64,000 nucleotides of DNA, from NCBI GenBank assembly GCA_964019135.1, contig OZ025261.1, positions 29,620,029-29,684,028 of the forward strand, in the 5' to 3' direction. A program made the translations under genes and the position numbers. The notes below the pieces were generated by a model. That model was not told the DNA's origin, made no database searches, and worked only from the letters and a program-made list of their open reading frames with translations. How positions within the stretch are numbered: the first letter of the stretch is position 1; every line of letters starts with the position of its first letter. The DNA is from Arenicola marina (taxonomy: Eukaryota > Annelida > Polychaeta > Arenicolidae). This document shows positions 53,366 to 64,000 of this stretch, in pieces.

Positions 53366-54205
53366 TATCACCAGCCAGATGGGCTCGTGCCATCCCTGGG
53401 CTCACCCCGTGGCCTAGTGGGTAGAGCGTTCGGCCGGTTCTGTTAGGCCAGTCCAAGCCAGATGGGCTCATGCCATCCCCGGGCTCACCCCGTGGCCTAG
53501 TGGGTCGAGCGTTCAGCCGGTTCTGTTAGGCCAGTCCAAGCCAGATGGGCTCATGCCATCCCCGGGATCACCCCGTGGCCTAGTCGGTAGAGCGTTCGGC
53601 CTGTTCTGTTAGGCCAGTCCAAGCCAGATGGGCTCATGCCATCCCTGGGCTCACCCCGTGGCCTAGTGGGTAGAGCGTTCGGCCCGTTCTGTTAGGCCAG
53701 TCCAAGCCAGATGGGCTCATGCCATCCCCGGGCTCACCCCGTGGCCTAGTGGGTGGAGCGTTCGGCCGGTTCTGTTAGGCCAGTCCAAGCCAGATGGGCT
53801 CATGCCATCCCCGGGATCACCCCGTGGCCTAGTGGGTGGAGCGTTCGGCCGGTTCTGTTAGGCCAGTCCAAGCCAGATGGGATCATGCCATCCCCGGGAT
53901 CACCCCGTGGCCTTGTGGGTAGAGCGTTCGGCCGGTTCTGTTAGGCCAGTCCAAGCCAGATGGGCTCATGCCATCCCCGGGATCACCCCGTGGCCTAGTG
54001 GGTAGAGTGTTCGGCCGGTTCTGTTAGGCCAGTCCAAGCCAGATGGGCTCATGCCATCCCCGGGCTCACCCCGTGGCCCAGTGGGTAGAGCGTTCGGCCG
54101 GTTCTGTTAGGCCAGTCTAAGCCAGATGGGCTCATGCCATCCCCGGGATCACCCCGTGGCCTAGTGGGTAGAGTGTTCGGCCGGTTCTGTTAGGCCAGTC
54201 CAAGC
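53366..54205 (+). repeat. 83-bp tandem array built from a tRNA-like (SINE) 5' segment
   Basis: Ten copies with strict 83-bp spacing (CACCCCGTGG at 53403, 53486, 53569 and so on). Each contains TGGCCTAGTGGGTAGAGCG, a good RNA polymerase III box A, followed by TTCGGCCGGTTCTGTTAGGC. Only after the last copy does a box B-like GGTTTGAATCC appear (about 54217), followed by TGGCCCAGTCGGTAGGGCC, another box A-like word. So the box A part of a tRNA-derived SINE has been amplified without its box B. Confidence 0.88.
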
Positions 54206-54700
54206 CGATGCATGGTTTGAATCCAACACACCTTGTGGCCCAGTCGGTAGGGCCTTCTGTGGCTCATGCTCCACCTGTACAAATATCTATGTTTGCGCAT
54301 GATAAAGAACCCAGGTCTTCCTTGGCAAAGAGTAGGGGTTTATCCCTGCTGGAGACATGGCTCCTCTTGACCATTCCAATAGATATGACCTCTTTAACAT
54401 GGATTAAGGCATTAATTAAGCCATCCAACCATCAAAACTTTCCAATGCCATCTGCGCAGTATTTTCAGAGGTTGACAAGCGCCGGTGCAATGGACCACGA
54501 TCACGATTGAGTCCTTTTCCTTTGATAATGAGTGTGAAATGGACAATCAAGAATCAAGGTCCTTTCATATCTCTGACAAAATATAAAACCAAATATGCAA
54601 TAGTACAATGGGTCATTTGTCCGACTTTTTTGTCCGACATAGCGCACGCGGAAGATCTTTTTTCACCGCACTCATATAGTGAGTGACAAGAGATTTTTCG
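54206..54700. other. SINE-like remnant then unique sequence
   Basis: 54206-54260 carries tRNA-like words (see the array to the left). The rest has no gene I can support. Confidence 0.45.
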
Positions 54701-54710
54701 CTATTTACAG

Positions 54711-54991
54711 GTTGCGAGTTTGGTGACCGCGCGTCCATCTGTGCCCTTGACTTATGTAACGTCGCCGGCAATGTGGGAATCTGCTGCGACACCTGCCGTG
54801 ACGTCACTGCCGATGGCGTCAGCACTACCACAGTCGCCATGTCCACCGGAGTCACTACGTCAAGGCCGGATATGACGCCCCCGCCGTCTGCAGCGCCACC
54901 AACGGCTATATATCACCATAAACATCTTTCCTATACTGTTCATTTCTTAATTGTTCATCCAATATTTTGGCTCTTCTCCAATTTTTGGTGA
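54711..54991 (+). CDS. Probable terminal exon: small Cys-rich domain, Thr/Pro stalk, hydrophobic C-terminus
   Basis: After TTTCGCTATTTACAG (AG at 54709-54710) the exon, entered in phase 1, reads GCEFGDRASICALDLCNVAG then NVGICCDTC. The spacing C-x8-C-x4-C-x8-CC-x2-C resembles the PLAC or similar small domains of ADAMTS-type secreted proteins, but I am not certain of the family. A Ser/Thr/Pro-rich stretch (STTTVAMSTGVTTSRPDMTP) follows, then a hydrophobic C-terminus (VHFLIVHPIFWLFSNFW) and TGA at 54989. An AATAAA lies at 55088, fitting a last exon. The tail could be a membrane anchor or GPI signal. Upstream exons were not found, and Thr/Pro runs could also be intronic read-through. Confidence 0.5.
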
Positions 54992-55087
54992 ATATTTCTC
55001 ACAGAAGATAACTACTCGAGCTAATGTGGGGAATGATTCAAAATCACAAACGAGACGCCAAAAGTCCAGTCAAGATCGACAGCCGAT

Positions 55088-55093
55088 AATAAA
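55088..55093 (+). promoter_or_regulatory. Candidate polyadenylation signal AATAAA
   Basis: A canonical hexamer about 97 bp after the TGA of the Cys-rich exon, on the same strand. Chance occurrence is possible in AT-rich sequence. Confidence 0.4.
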
Positions 55094-55394
55094 AGCCTCA
55101 ACACGGATTGATCTAATCCATCTTGCATTTGACTACTTTTGTTTCGTATCATTTGCCAAAGTGGTTCAGCTTTATGGACAGGATTAGCCGCATTGGTTCT
55201 ATGAATGTTAATCGAGCGTTAGCCCAGGAAATGTAGAGTATGAGGTGACGCACGAAATTACCATTCGTTCACCATGTATAACAAGGATGCGTTATCTATT
55301 GGAAATACTGTTTACTAACCATGCACCTTGGCATCTTTATGGAGGGAGAGCTCGCCAAACCTGCAAAGAAAATGCAACGGACCCATCAACTTAC

Positions 55395-55613
55395 CCTTGC
55401 TTGGTTTTCTGCGTATTCGCTGATGATGAGGTCCTCTATTTCTCTATACTGAGTGTTGGGACACATCTGTCCGATGCAGATCAGGTAATTGATGAGATCC
55501 TTGAGGTCATTTGGCTTCGGCCTCCTTGTACTTCACCTTACACTCCGTGGTACGGGCCGGATATTTAAAGTCACCCGACACGCTGAATCGTGAATTCGGT
55601 CCTTTCACTGAAG
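55395..55613 (-). pseudogene. Possible minus-strand exon with a frame break, unknown family
   Basis: An acceptor-like TTCTCTTAG (AG at 55614-55615) is followed by open sequence (VKGPNSRFSVSGDFKYPART, then TECKVKYKEAEA) that hits TGA. One frame over, DLKDLINYLICIGQMCPNTQ and YREIEDLIISEYAENQAR lead to an excellent donor AAGG|GTAAGTTG at 55395/55394. The two halves look like one exon broken by a single-base indel. I do not recognise the family. Alternatively only the second half is used, from an acceptor without a pyrimidine tract. Confidence 0.35.
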
Positions 55614-55619
55614 CTAAGA

Positions 55620-56470
55620 GAAAAATCGATTAAAATATGTCATATCTTTATGCATAGCTATTTCTTTCAGCATTACTATATGACAAGGAGGCGTCTTCTT
55701 GTGGAAAGTTTCCTTTTATTATCCACGGTGTCTGTTTAGGAGGGTCATTAGAGGTAGAAAAGCTTGCAAATGTGACTGTTGGATTACCAGTGTGACAGCG
55801 CAACATCCCTACATGCTAGTATGGAATTGAGGAGGATGCATCGAATGTATTGTAAGGTTCTCGTGATCTGTCGAGACACTATGGCATCAGTCTGCATAAT
55901 TTTTAAGTCTTGGAATACTTTGAAAGCGGTAACTTGGTGTGAAGGACCCACTCGCTCAACCCGCGGAAGTACATTGTGTCAAAACACCATTTGTGGCTAT
56001 AACAGATGGAAATATATCTACGTAAAAATCTGCGTTGCATATCTAGATATAAGAAAGGTTACGTTTCGGATTCAGGCTATTTCCTAAATCACAATCAACG
56101 TGACATCAATTAAAAATAGTTAGATATGAACAAGAAGTCAGTGAGGACACTGCTGATGACGAAAATCGACTTTGGGTCAAAGAGCGTGTCTTTTGCAACC
56201 AGTCCCGACTCTCTAGCGTCGCTATTACGCGAACGGCGGCCATCGACGAGTAAGGAATGCCGGTCGATATCGCCGTTCACTCATAATGGGAACCTCGGCA
56301 AAGGGGGGTGCAACTCTTGCGAGCGCTCTAGCGGCCAAACTAAGCGTCCTAGAGCAATTCTATCGCGATTTATGCTGGTCAACCCGCCATCTCTCTCTCG
56401 CTTCATGCCAAATCTGGGTTGCCTAGCTCAACTATTAACCGAGTTATGGCCCTTTGAACGTCGAAACGCC
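55620..56470. other. No confident feature
   Basis: Plus frames of about 100-119 codons at 55779-56087 and 56126-56485 have no recognisable domain. The second overlaps the left end of the 56-60 kb dispersed repeat. Confidence 0.4.
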
Positions 56471-59400
56471 ACAAAAGTCCCATAGAGAAATTCCGTCGGC
56501 CCTGGAGCCGGAACTAAGATAGGAACGTATCATTTTTACTTTGCAGCTATATGAGGAACCACTTTCCCTACAAAATGACGCTACTGTACTTTTATGATTT
56601 ACCTGTACTTTTATGATTTTTTTCCGATTTTTTCCGATTTTTGGTAAGTACCGAAAGTGACGTCATCGTGACGTCACGTGACGTATCAGAACACTCTAAG
56701 ATTCGACACAAGTCATCTCAGTTCATTTTTCTATGACATATTAGAACGTTATAGCGATAGCTTGAAGGTATGGCTTGGCGAAATGGCCCAAAACTGCATT
56801 AGTTTATCATTGCGGAGACACGGATACCGACGACAATATCAAAGAACACTGCAGGCGAAGTGATATAGCAACTAATTTGTTTCTTGTACTAGTTCTCTGA
56901 AGATGAATGTTTCCTACCATTCGGCGCCAAGAGCACAGCTCTAGCATGTTTTTTTCAGATTTTCGACCTATTTTTCAAGTTGTACACAATCTCCATTCAC
57001 TCATCATTGGCGGCCCCGCAAAGGTGTCGTCCCACTTCGAAGCGCTCTAGCGCCGTAACTAGACAGCATCCGCCTAATTGACGCATTAAGTGATCTGTAG
57101 AGGGTTATGGGCAACTAGTTGGCGAAAACATTGCAATTTTAGCATTTTTATCTGATTTTTGACGATTTTTCTTTAAGGAGCAAGAATTTGTATGTTTATC
57201 ATTAAGCCAATTGTTTCGTTGCCATGGAAACGAAAAATAATATTGCGATCGCCGTGTTTGTGCTGAAGCTTGCTTTGCGATGATAGTACCTCAATGTATG
57301 GCGAAGGAGACTGAAATAAGTTGAACGGAAGTAGGTCATAGTCACTCAAGTTCACTTTTCCCTATAGGATCCAATGGTAAACGATTATAACTATATACCA
57401 AAAAGTAATACAGCTATGTCACCGTGTTCGCAGATTATGACCCAGCTTAGTATTATCTATCCCCAACTGCAAGCATTGAGTGATTGCTTGAATAGGACGC
57501 CCGTGGGAGCCTCTGCTTGGACCAAAAAGCCGTATCTTTCATCATGGGCCAAATTTCAACAAAATCCTGTGACGTCACTTTTTGCTCCAATTGCATATGG
57601 TAAGCACTGTGGCTACTAGATACCATGTTTAACTAAGGAAAAAATCGCGGTGTTGTTTGATGAAAGCAATTGTGAAATACACGACAAAAAAAATTTCCCA
57701 GCCTAAAGATCCAGCGCTTTAACATGGGAAGTCCCATAAAGAAATGCCGTCGGCCCTGGAACCGGAAGTGAGATAGGAACATATTGTTTTTAGTTTGCTG
57801 CTATATGAGAAACCTACTTTTCCTACAATATAATGCTACTCTCGCATTTTTGTGATTTTTTTCTGATTTTTGATGATTTTTTGTAAGTACCAAAAGTGAC
57901 GTCATCGTGACGTCACGTGACGTATCAGAAAACTCTAAGATTCGACACAAGTCATCACAATTCATATTTCTATGACATATTTGAACATCATAGCGATAGC
58001 TTGATGGCAAATGTGCCAAAAAGCAAAAAGGCTGACAGAGGTCATTTAGTGCGTTTTCCGCAAAACCTATGACCTCGTTTTCTTCGAAAATGAGTATTAC
58101 GCATCAAAAAGTGAACAATACAAGACAGCTGCGCCTTGAAAGGTAGCACATTTTGAAACTAATCAGAGAAATCTAGCTTTAGTATTAACGAAAATATAAG
58201 TGTTTTTAATTGTTATTTTTAAAAATCGCTGTGACCTTGACCTTAGACCTTTCGACGTGCGTGACGAATATGTTGTAGCCCTATTGCGTGGCTATTAGGC
58301 AATAACAATTGCAAACCGATATGTGCATCTGTAAGGACGCAATGAGACTTGTAATTTCCGAGTGAAACAAACTAACAAACAAGAGATATTCGACCATAGG
58401 TCGAGGACGAAAATCCATAAGTACATTTGGAAGCTGTAATAATGGCGACGTTACGAGTCGTCAGGGCCAATTTCGGCTAAAGGACCTTATAGGGGCAATT
58501 TGGGCTAAATGCTGCCTTCGACAGGCAGTGTGGCACTGTAGGCGGAGCTTAAATGGACATCCAGTTTGAAGCCAAGAGCGCTTCTCTTGAAGCAATATTA
58601 ACGGTACTTTCGTACCTTTTATTTATTATGTCTTCGTGACTTCACGAACTTCATTTGACGATCACGACAATATTCGCGATGGCTTCTATTTTGTTAAAGA
58701 TACCTACTTACGAAATCATGGGTGAACTCATGAACTTGTGGGTCATGGTAGCTATTCCCATGTTAAACGATTTTGACTATATACCGAAAAGTAATATGAC
58801 TATGGAACCATGTGGATAGATTATGACTCAACTTAGTATTATCCATCCGCAGCTGCAAGCATTAAGTGATGGCTTGAATAGGACGCCTGTGGGAGCCTCT
58901 GCTAACACCAAAAAGCCGTATCTTTCACCATTGGCCAAATTTCAAAAAAATCGTGTGACGTCACTATTTGATCCAATCGCATGCGGTAAGCACTTAGGCT
59001 ACTATATATCATGTTTAACTAAGGAAAAAATCCCAGTGTGCCTTGATGGAGGCACTTGTGAAATACACGACAAAAAAGTTTTCCCAGCCTGAAGATATAG
59101 GGCTTTAACATGGGAAGTCCCATAGAGAAATGCTGTCGGCCCTGGAACCGGAAGTAAGATAGGAACATATTGTTTTTTTTAGCTTGCAGCTATACGAGGA
59201 ACTACGTTTTCTACAATATGATGCTACTTTCTCATTTTTAGGATTTTTTTCTGATTTTTGACGATTTTTTTTTAAGTACCAAAAGTGACGTCATCGTGAC
59301 GTCACGTGACGCATCAGAGAACTCTAAGATTCGACACAACTCATCTCAATTCATATTTCTATGGCATATTAGAATATCATAGCGCTAGCTTGATGGCAAA

Positions 59401-59780
59401 TGTGCCCAAAAGCGAAAAAACGAACAGAGGTCATTTAGTGCGTTTTCCGCAAAACTTACGACCTCATTTTACTCGAAATGACTATTGCGCATCAAAAAGT
59501 GAACAATACCCGAAAACTGCACCTTGAAGTGTAGCACATTTTGCAACTCACCCGGAATCTCTAGCTTTAATATTAACGGAGATATATGCATTTTTTTCAA
59601 AAAATCGCTGTGACCTTGACTTTGACCTGGGTGACGAGTATGTTCTAGCCCTACTGCGTGGCTATAAGGTACTGAAGACTGCAAACCGATGCATGCAGTT
59701 GTTAGGCCATAAGAAGACGAATTTTCGTCATAACAAACACGACCAACCGACATATGACGAAAATTGAAATTTTCAATTTT
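56470..59780. repeat. Three to four tandemly arranged copies of the TGACGTCATCGTGACGTCACGTGACG repeat
   Basis: The order 'gccctggaaccggaagtaaga' - T-rich 'tttctgatttttgacgattt' - double CRE - 'aactctaagattcgacacaa' - 'catagcgatagcttga' recurs at about 56500-56860, 57740-58060 and 59130-59470. In between, TATATACCAAAAAGTAATAC, GACCCAGCTTAGTATTATC and CTTGAATAGGACGCC blocks recur at 57370-57640 and 58760-59060. The segment 58383-58760 matches 47960-48420. Short frames such as 57374-57619 and 58823-59092 are shared by copies but interrupted elsewhere; I do not treat them as genes. Copies of TGACCTTGACCTT lie near 58234 and 59613. Confidence 0.85.
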
Positions 59781-60300
59781 CGGCAGTGGGACACTGATGA
59801 TCGACTTTAAATTTTAGGTCAAAGGTCGTGTGGGTCTGAACATGGTGATTCAAACCGCGACCGTCCACGATGATTATTAAGAGGACGAGGGCCATTTCTA
59901 GATTCCAGTACATTGAGTACATATGCTCGGTCTCCTGGCTTGAACTTTACATTGAATATGATAGCGTGGTTTTGAGGTCAAGACGAGGACTCGGAATTAG
60001 GTCAGCGGCTTGAGTGAATGGTATTACAAATGCTCGTGCCGACCTAGTGTAAAAAAAGTAAAAAGTTAGTGGCCCAAATGGTGTGTATTTTTGCCCAAGG
60101 TCGTCTCTGACATTGCCGCTGCATGACATTTTTTGTGAAATTTTCCCCAAATTTTGTTTCCGGATTTCCTGGGGGTATGTGTTGGGATGACAGCACCGTG
60201 GCCACTGGTCATTCATTAGAGGACTAAACAAAATCACCCCCCTGAAGTGATCAGGCGTGTATCGATGATGCCTTGGGTTGTCCTCCACAAGTGGCGGTCC
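59780..60300. other. No feature recognised
   Basis: Unique-looking sequence; the 113-codon minus frame at 59947-60288 shows no domain or splice context. Confidence 0.45.
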
Positions 60301-62225
60301 GCAGGGTCTTCGAATAGGGATGCGGGAGCTTTAATCAGGATTCGTGGGACCAATAGGGATCTGATGGGTCGATTAGAGTTGTGTGGGACAAATCGAGATG
60401 TGCAGGGTCGAATTCGACGGTTCGAAACGGGATCCATGGGACACATTGGTATACGACGGGTCAAAGCTGGTTTCGTTGGGTTCAATTTGGATTAGCAATG
60501 TTCAATCAGGATCACCCAGGTCGAATCGGGATCTGAAGGTCAAATAGGGATGCGACGGGGCAATCTGCATCCTAGTTGTCAAATCTCTATCTGGCGGCTT
60601 CCATCAGGTTCTGAGGGAGTCAATAAGAATCATATGAGTCCAATCTGGATCCGACAGATTAAATCTGGGTCTGACAAGTCTAGTGGGGATGCCAGATGAC
60701 TACTCGGGATCTGAGAGGGCAAATGTGGATGTCCAGGTCGAATGGGGAGTCAATCTGGATCTAAGAGGCAAAATAGGCGTCTGTGAATGATATCTGGATC
60801 TGAGGGATCACTCTGGATCTGAATGGTCAATCAGGATCTGAGAGGTCAATTCTGGATCTGAGAGGTCCAATCTGGATCTGAAGGATCAAATCTGGATCTC
60901 AGGGTCAAATCTGGATCTGAGAGGTCAATATGGATCTGAGAGATCAAATCTGGATCTGAGGGATCAAATCTGGATCTGAGGGTCAAATCTGGATCTGAGG
61001 GGTCAATCTGGATCTGAGAGATCAAATCTGGATCTGAGAGGTCAAATCTGGATCTGAGGGATCAAATCTGGATGTGAGGGATCAAATCTGGATCTAAAGG
61101 GTCAAATCTGGATCTGAGGGGTCAATCTGGAACTGAGAGATACAATCTGGATCTGAGGGTCAATATGGATATGAGGGGTCAAATCTGGATCTAGGGGGCC
61201 AATTTGGATCTGAGAAGTCAAATCTGGATCTCAGGAGTCAAATCTGGATCCGAGAGGTCAATCTGAATCCGATATGTCAAATCTGGATCTGAGGGGTCAA
61301 ATCTGTATCTGAGTTGTCAAATCTGGATCTGAGGGGTCAATCTGGATCTGAGGGGTCAATCTGGATCTTAGAGGTCAATCAGGATCTGAGAGGTCAATTC
61401 TGGATCTGAGAGGTCCAATCTGGATCTGAAGGATCAAATCTGGATCTCAGGGTCAAATCTGGATCTGAGAGGTCAATATGGATCTGAGAGATCAAATCTG
61501 GATCTGAGGGATCAAATCTGGATCTGAGGGTCAAATCTGGATCTGAGGGGTCAATCTGGATCTGAGAGATCAAATCTGGATCTGAGAGGTCAAATCTGGA
61601 TCTGAGGGATCAAATCTGGATGTGAGGGATCAAATCTGGATCTAAAGGGTCAAATCTAGATCTGAGGGGTCAATCTGGAACTGAGAGATACAATCTGGAT
61701 CTGAGGGTCAATATGGATATGAGGGGTCAAATCTGGATCTAGGGGGTCAATTTGGATCTGAGAAGTCAAATCTGGATCTCAGGAGTCAAATCTGGATCCG
61801 AGAGGTCAATCTGAATCCGATATGTCAAATCTGGATCTGAGGGGTCAAATCTGTATCTGAGTTGTCAAATCTGGATCTGAGGGGTCAATCTGGATCTGAG
61901 GGGTCAATCTGGATCTTAGAGATCAATTCTGGATATGAGGGGCCAAATCTGGATCCGAGAGGTCAATCTGAATCCGATATGTCAAATCTGGATCTGAGGG
62001 GTCAAATCTGTATCTGAGTTGTCAAATCTGGATCTGAGGGGTCAATCTGGATCTGAGGGGTCAATCTGGATCTTAGAGATCAATTCTGGATATGAGGGGC
62101 CAAATCTGGATCCGAGAGGTCGATCTGGATCCGATATGTCAAATCTGGATCTGAGAGGTCAAACCTGGATCTGAGGGGCCAAATCTCGATCTGAGAGGTC
62201 AAATTGGGATCTGAGGGGTCAATTA
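60300..62225. repeat. Roughly 20-21-bp satellite (GGTCAAATCTGGATCTGAG) with higher-order structure
   Basis: Units of about 20 bp: degenerate from 60300 (GGGATCTGATGGGTCGATTA), regular from about 60780. A 548-bp higher-order repeat is visible: GGATCTCAGGGTCAAATCTG at 60894 recurs at 61442 with the following 450 bp. A 160-bp block containing CAATCTGAATCCGATATGTC occurs at about 61258, 61805 and 61967, with a variant at about 62128. Confidence 0.93.
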
Positions 62226-62860
62226 GTGTCTTCAGTTGACAATTTAGGTCTAATAGAGGTTTCAGCTAGCAAAATAGAGTTTTAGTGAGTAAATTTTACT
62301 AAGTAGGCCATTACACATACAAATTGGCCAAAATAGAGCGTTTAAGTTACAATTTGGGGGTAAATAAAGCTTTCGTTGGGCCAAATATAGCCTTCAGAGG
62401 GCAATTCAGCATAGCTGGCGGCTTGGGGTAGCAACTAATGCCAAATAGAGCTTTCGTTGGGCCAAATATAGCCTTCATAGGGCAATTCAGCATAGCTGGC
62501 GGCTTGGGATAGCAACTTATGCCGAATAGAACTTTATGTTGACAAAATAGAGTTTTCTGTTGACAAAATAGAACTTTCTGTTGAGTATAACTTTCTAGCG
62601 AGTATAACAGGGAATGTTAGGTACACTGGGTATCTAACTGGCAATTTAGTTTTAACAGCGCGTATAACGAGCAAGTAGGGCTAAATTGCGCATGTAGCGG
62701 GTAATTGTTGGTTAAAAAGCGCATGTAACGCTCAATTTATGCTAAATAGCGGATATAACGGGCGATTTGAGCTGAACAGCGCATATAGGGGGCAATTTTG
62801 GATAAATAGCGCCTATACGGGACAATTCGGGCTAAACAGCGCGTATAACGGTGATGTCAT
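62225..62860. repeat. Diverged tandem repeats (95-bp pair and roughly 30-bp GCGCATATAACG units)
   Basis: CTTTCGTTGGGCCAAATATA through CATAGCTGGCGGCTTGGG is duplicated at about 62369-62455 and 62450-62525. From 62640 to 62850 units like AGCGCATATAACGGGCAATT plus TGGGCTAAAT follow, about seven copies, decayed. The end joins GTGATGTCATGTCGTGACGC, related to the TGACGTCA repeat near 24850. Confidence 0.75.
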
Positions 62861-63640
62861 GTCGTGACGCGCGACAACGTCCAAGTGGCAGTACGCGAGG
62901 GTTTACTGCCACAACGTACTCGATTAAAGAGCTAGGCGATAGAAAGATTAGTCCTTCAGCTATGGCTTGGCGAAATGGGAAAAAATTGCATTAGTTTATC
63001 ATTGACGCGAGACGGAGACCGACGACAAGAACAAAGAACATTTGCCTTCAGTTAATTGTCTTAATAACTTAAGTACATATATTGAAGCTGTTCATGTGAG
63101 GTGTCTTTTGCTTTTATTTTGAATACCTAACGTCATAGTGTATATATATTACTGTTATGTTCTGTTAGTTTCTGTGTTACTGCATAACTCTAAAAATCAC
63201 TATGTTGGATGGCTCTAATCAGATAGCATAAAAACGTTGATTCGGCATTGATTAAACGTTACTTTCGAACATTGATTAAGTGTCGACATGCATCATTGAT
63301 TAGATGTTAATTTTGCTCATCGAAAAAATGTCGATTCAATGTTAGTAAATAACCTAATTTCAACGCTATTGTAACATTATTTCAACGGAATTTCAACGGT
63401 TCATAGCAGTCTTCTATACCAAATAAATGGTCTATTACCACCGCTTGCCTGCCTGCCACAGCACACATTTTTCATTACTTGCATGGCATGTTACTCATTT
63501 CTTAGTGTCATGAAGTCCATGTACTTGATGTGCTCAGTTTGATGTGCTCAGTTCTCAAATCTACCGGGAGGTCAGTTTCATGGCTAGCAGGGTTGAGCGC
63601 TGCGACCATCCTTAGATTCGGCCCTGTCACTCGTGACTCG
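62860..63640. other. No gene recognised
   Basis: 62940-63020 resembles part of the 56.8-kb repeat (GGCTTGGCGAAATGGG, TTGCATTAGTTTATCATTG). The remainder is AT-rich. Around 63220-63330 loose repeats of 'attgattaaacgttac' type occur. Confidence 0.45.
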
Positions 63641-63685
63641 ACTCGGCCCTGTCACTCGTGACACTGTCTGGGAGTGGCCATACGC

Positions 63686-63695
63686 CAATATAAAT
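63686..63695 (+). promoter_or_regulatory. TATA-box-like TATAAATA
   Basis: CCAATATAAATACGGCGCC is followed by GC-richer sequence and an 89-codon plus frame (63674-63943). It could be a core promoter or part of a retroelement LTR. The support is only the motif. Confidence 0.25.
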
Positions 63696-63857
63696 ACGGC
63701 GCCAGTCCCGAAGAGGGCAGACTACCTTGGGAACCGGTCAAGACAGGACACCCGGCATCACAGGAACTACCCAAATCGCGGCGTCAAGCGGCGCTGCTGC
63801 TGCTCGGCCGGATCGTCAGGGGTTGTCCTTTGGTGTCCCTGTTTGCACTTGTGGACT

Positions 63858-64000
63858 GTTGCCGTCCATGCCTCGTGGTTACTGAGGCTGCCGTCCGTGC
63901 CTCGTTGTTACTGAGGCTGCCATCCATGCCTCGTGTTTATTGAGGCTGCTGTCTATGCCTCGTCGTTACTGAGGCTGCTGTCTATGCCTCGTCGTCGCTG
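63858..64000. repeat. 33-bp tandem repeat running off the window end
   Basis: About four and a half copies of TGCCTCGTNGTTACTGAGGC plus TGCNGTCNA. Divisible by three, so frames stay open. It is cut by the end of the window. Confidence 0.85.

Noticed and set aside
57374..59092. Plus frames 57374-57619 and 58823-59092 as paralogous small genes
   Set aside because: They share sequence because both lie in the dispersed repeat; the reading frames are not maintained in other copies and there are no gene signals.
63633..63943. LTR retrotransposon end at the right edge
   Set aside because: Only a TATAAATA word and GC-rich downstream sequence suggest it; no matching second LTR, primer-binding site or polypurine tract is visible in the window.
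66..64000. CRISPR array
   Set aside because: The repeats lack distinct unique spacers between identical direct repeats; every array is contiguous and the genome is eukaryotic.

Overview
The window is eukaryotic and almost certainly animal nuclear DNA. It has spliced genes with GT-AG introns, LINE retrotransposon fragments, tRNA-derived SINE pieces, MITE-like fold-backs, poly-G/poly-C tracts and an extreme load of tandem repeats. A marine invertebrate such as a lancelet is my best guess from overall texture; I cannot prove it from the sequence. No prokaryotic gene, rRNA or CRISPR array is visible, and most long open frames are tandem repeats whose period is a multiple of three.

Layout. 1-560 is unremarkable flank. 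About 563-17845 is one 66-bp-period array of roughly 260 copies, with nested higher-order structure and frames open on both strands. 17.9-20.6 kb is largely featureless. 20.6-34.8 kb holds repeats, a LINE fragment inside a 200-bp direct repeat, a 1-kb fold-back element and, on the plus strand, two exons that look like the N-terminus of a Tectonic (TCTN) gene: a signal peptide plus Thr/Pro-rich exon at 21.1 kb and the diagnostic Cys-rich exon at 27.2 kb. 34.4-45.0 kb carries eight recognisable exons of the rest of a Tectonic protein, but on the minus strand, in the order expected for one gene read right to left. 45-53 kb is repeats: a second LINE fragment and a three-copy family of about 1.2 kb. 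53.4-54.2 kb is an 83-bp array built from a tRNA-like box A. 54.7-55.1 kb is a probable terminal exon of an unidentified Cys-rich, Thr/Pro-rich protein. 56-60 kb is a dispersed repeat with clustered TGACGTCA motifs. 60.3-62.2 kb is a roughly 20-bp satellite. The window ends in another short array.

Main conclusions. (1) Phase and homology tie the plus-strand exons (21.1, 27.2 kb) and the minus-strand exons (45 to 34 kb) to the Tectonic family. The opposite orientation implies an inversion, a head-on pair of genes or an assembly error, and several splice sites look damaged. (2) At three of these exons the minisatellite in the following intron is made of the exon's own 3' end plus, in two cases, its splice donor, so each intron holds many decoy 5' splice sites. 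(3) One exon (163 nt, asymmetric phase) is tandemly duplicated in a 776-bp block and can only be used mutually exclusively. (4) In the giant 66-bp array many of the commonest unit variants are silent in the minus-strand frame, while the plus frame gains TAG stops. That is suggestive of, but does not prove, a minus-strand coding function.
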